Shown here one piece after another: positions 63,837 to 64,000 of a stretch of DNA of 64,000 nucleotides. Location of the stretch: positions 1 to 64,000 of the forward strand of contig CBDDBH010000005.1 in assembly GCA_965225625.1 (NCBI GenBank), read 5' to 3'. The first letter of the stretch is position 1. Each line of letters begins with the position of its first letter. Position numbers and translations under genes: made by a program. The stretch is from CBDDBH01 sp965225625 (lineage in GTDB: Bacteria; Pseudomonadota; Gammaproteobacteria; JADZEE01). The notes beneath the pieces are model-generated. The model did no database searches. It saw only the letters and a list, made by a program, of their open reading frames with translations, and had not been told where the DNA came from.

Positions 63837-64000
63837 CTACCTATCTGGGAACAACCACGGGGCCCCGATCGCGCGGCGCGCTTCGTAGTCGCGGATAGCA
63901 TCGGCCGACTGCAAACTGACTGCAATATCATCCAGACCGTTAAGTAGCCGGTTACGAATCGAGCGCTCGAAGTCGAAAGGAAGTCGCGTGCCGTCGGGTT
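63837..64000 (-). CDS. leuD: 3-isopropylmalate dehydratase small subunit, C-terminal part
   Basis: Part of isopropylmalate isomerase in leucine synthesis. Only the last 54 or so codons are in the window; the start lies beyond 64000. The frame reads LPFDFERSIRNRLLNGLDDI, AVSLQSADAIRDYEARRA and ends at TAG 63837. The LLNGLDDI-L-I--YE-RR pattern is the LeuD C-terminus. Confidence 0.88.
   Translation of the reverse strand, partial: PDGTRLPFDFERSIRNRLLNGLDDIAVSLQSADAIRDYEARRAIGAPWLFPDR

Overview
The window comes from a free-living gammaproteobacterium of moderately high GC. Markers are the rpsP-rimM-trmD-rplS operon, a rimP-nusA-infB-rbfA-truB-rpsO-pnp operon, the surE-pcm-nlpD-rpoS block, PBP1b (mrcB), a fused acyltransferase/acyl-ACP synthetase, EgtB and a type II secretion/type IV pilus ATPase. 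I cannot name the genus. Several essential genes are split by single-base indels (xerD, an ECF sigma gene, infB, and nusA four times), mostly between 2 and 15 kb, which points to consensus error in this sequence rather than gene loss.

Layout. 1-6.8 kb: secretion ATPase end, xerD, ribosomal protein S16/L19 operon, 5-formyl-THF cyclo-ligase, ECF sigma factor with a probable membrane anti-sigma partner. 6.9-15.6 kb: the translation/RNA operon read leftward from a promoter near 15.54 kb. 15.6-16.7 kb: an arginine:X amidinotransferase. 17.0-18.86 kb: a small island at the 3' end of the initiator tRNA gene. It holds a class III nucleotide cyclase (PycC-like) and a DUF5706/PycTM-like membrane protein, i.e. 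a Pycsar-type anti-phage pair whose effector looks broken. It is followed by two 118-bp chimeric tRNA-derived repeats. 18.9-21.5 kb: the AmmeMemoRadiSam trio. 21.5-30.7 kb: envelope genes (GYF_2/pentapeptide protein, lipoprotein, PBP1b), an H1-like protein, adk, rpoS-nlpD-pcm-surE.

30.8-40.4 kb: a 151-bp palindromic element, argF, argD, a PuuD-like membrane protein with a 31-residue leader ORF, glutaredoxin, dnaQ, rnhA, a methyltransferase, mltD and the acyltransferase/synthetase. 40.4-45.3 kb: a tightly overlapped leftward operon with a gamma-glutamylcyclotransferase, a secreted isoaspartyl methyltransferase, a membrane spermidine-synthase-like protein and a DUF3574 protein, perhaps led by a creatininase-family gene. 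45.4-56.2 kb: apt, NRDE protein, EgtB, an ABC ATPase/FtsX permease/AttH lipocalin set, an H-type lectin, PpnN, RtcB and PilZ.

56.5-64 kb is accessory sequence around tRNA genes: an antitoxin carrying a toxin stub, a recombinase-like remnant, tRNA-Glu and tRNA-Ala, a methyltransferase gene split by a complete IS3-family element with a 5-bp target duplication, gltX, tRNA-Val, an unidentified gene, and the end of leuD. Three copies of a palindromic intergenic repeat lie at 33.9, 48.1 and 61.0 kb. The strongest candidate for an interesting system is the tRNA-fMet island with the Pycsar-like pair; the 40.4-44.5 kb operon is the best candidate for an undescribed gene set.
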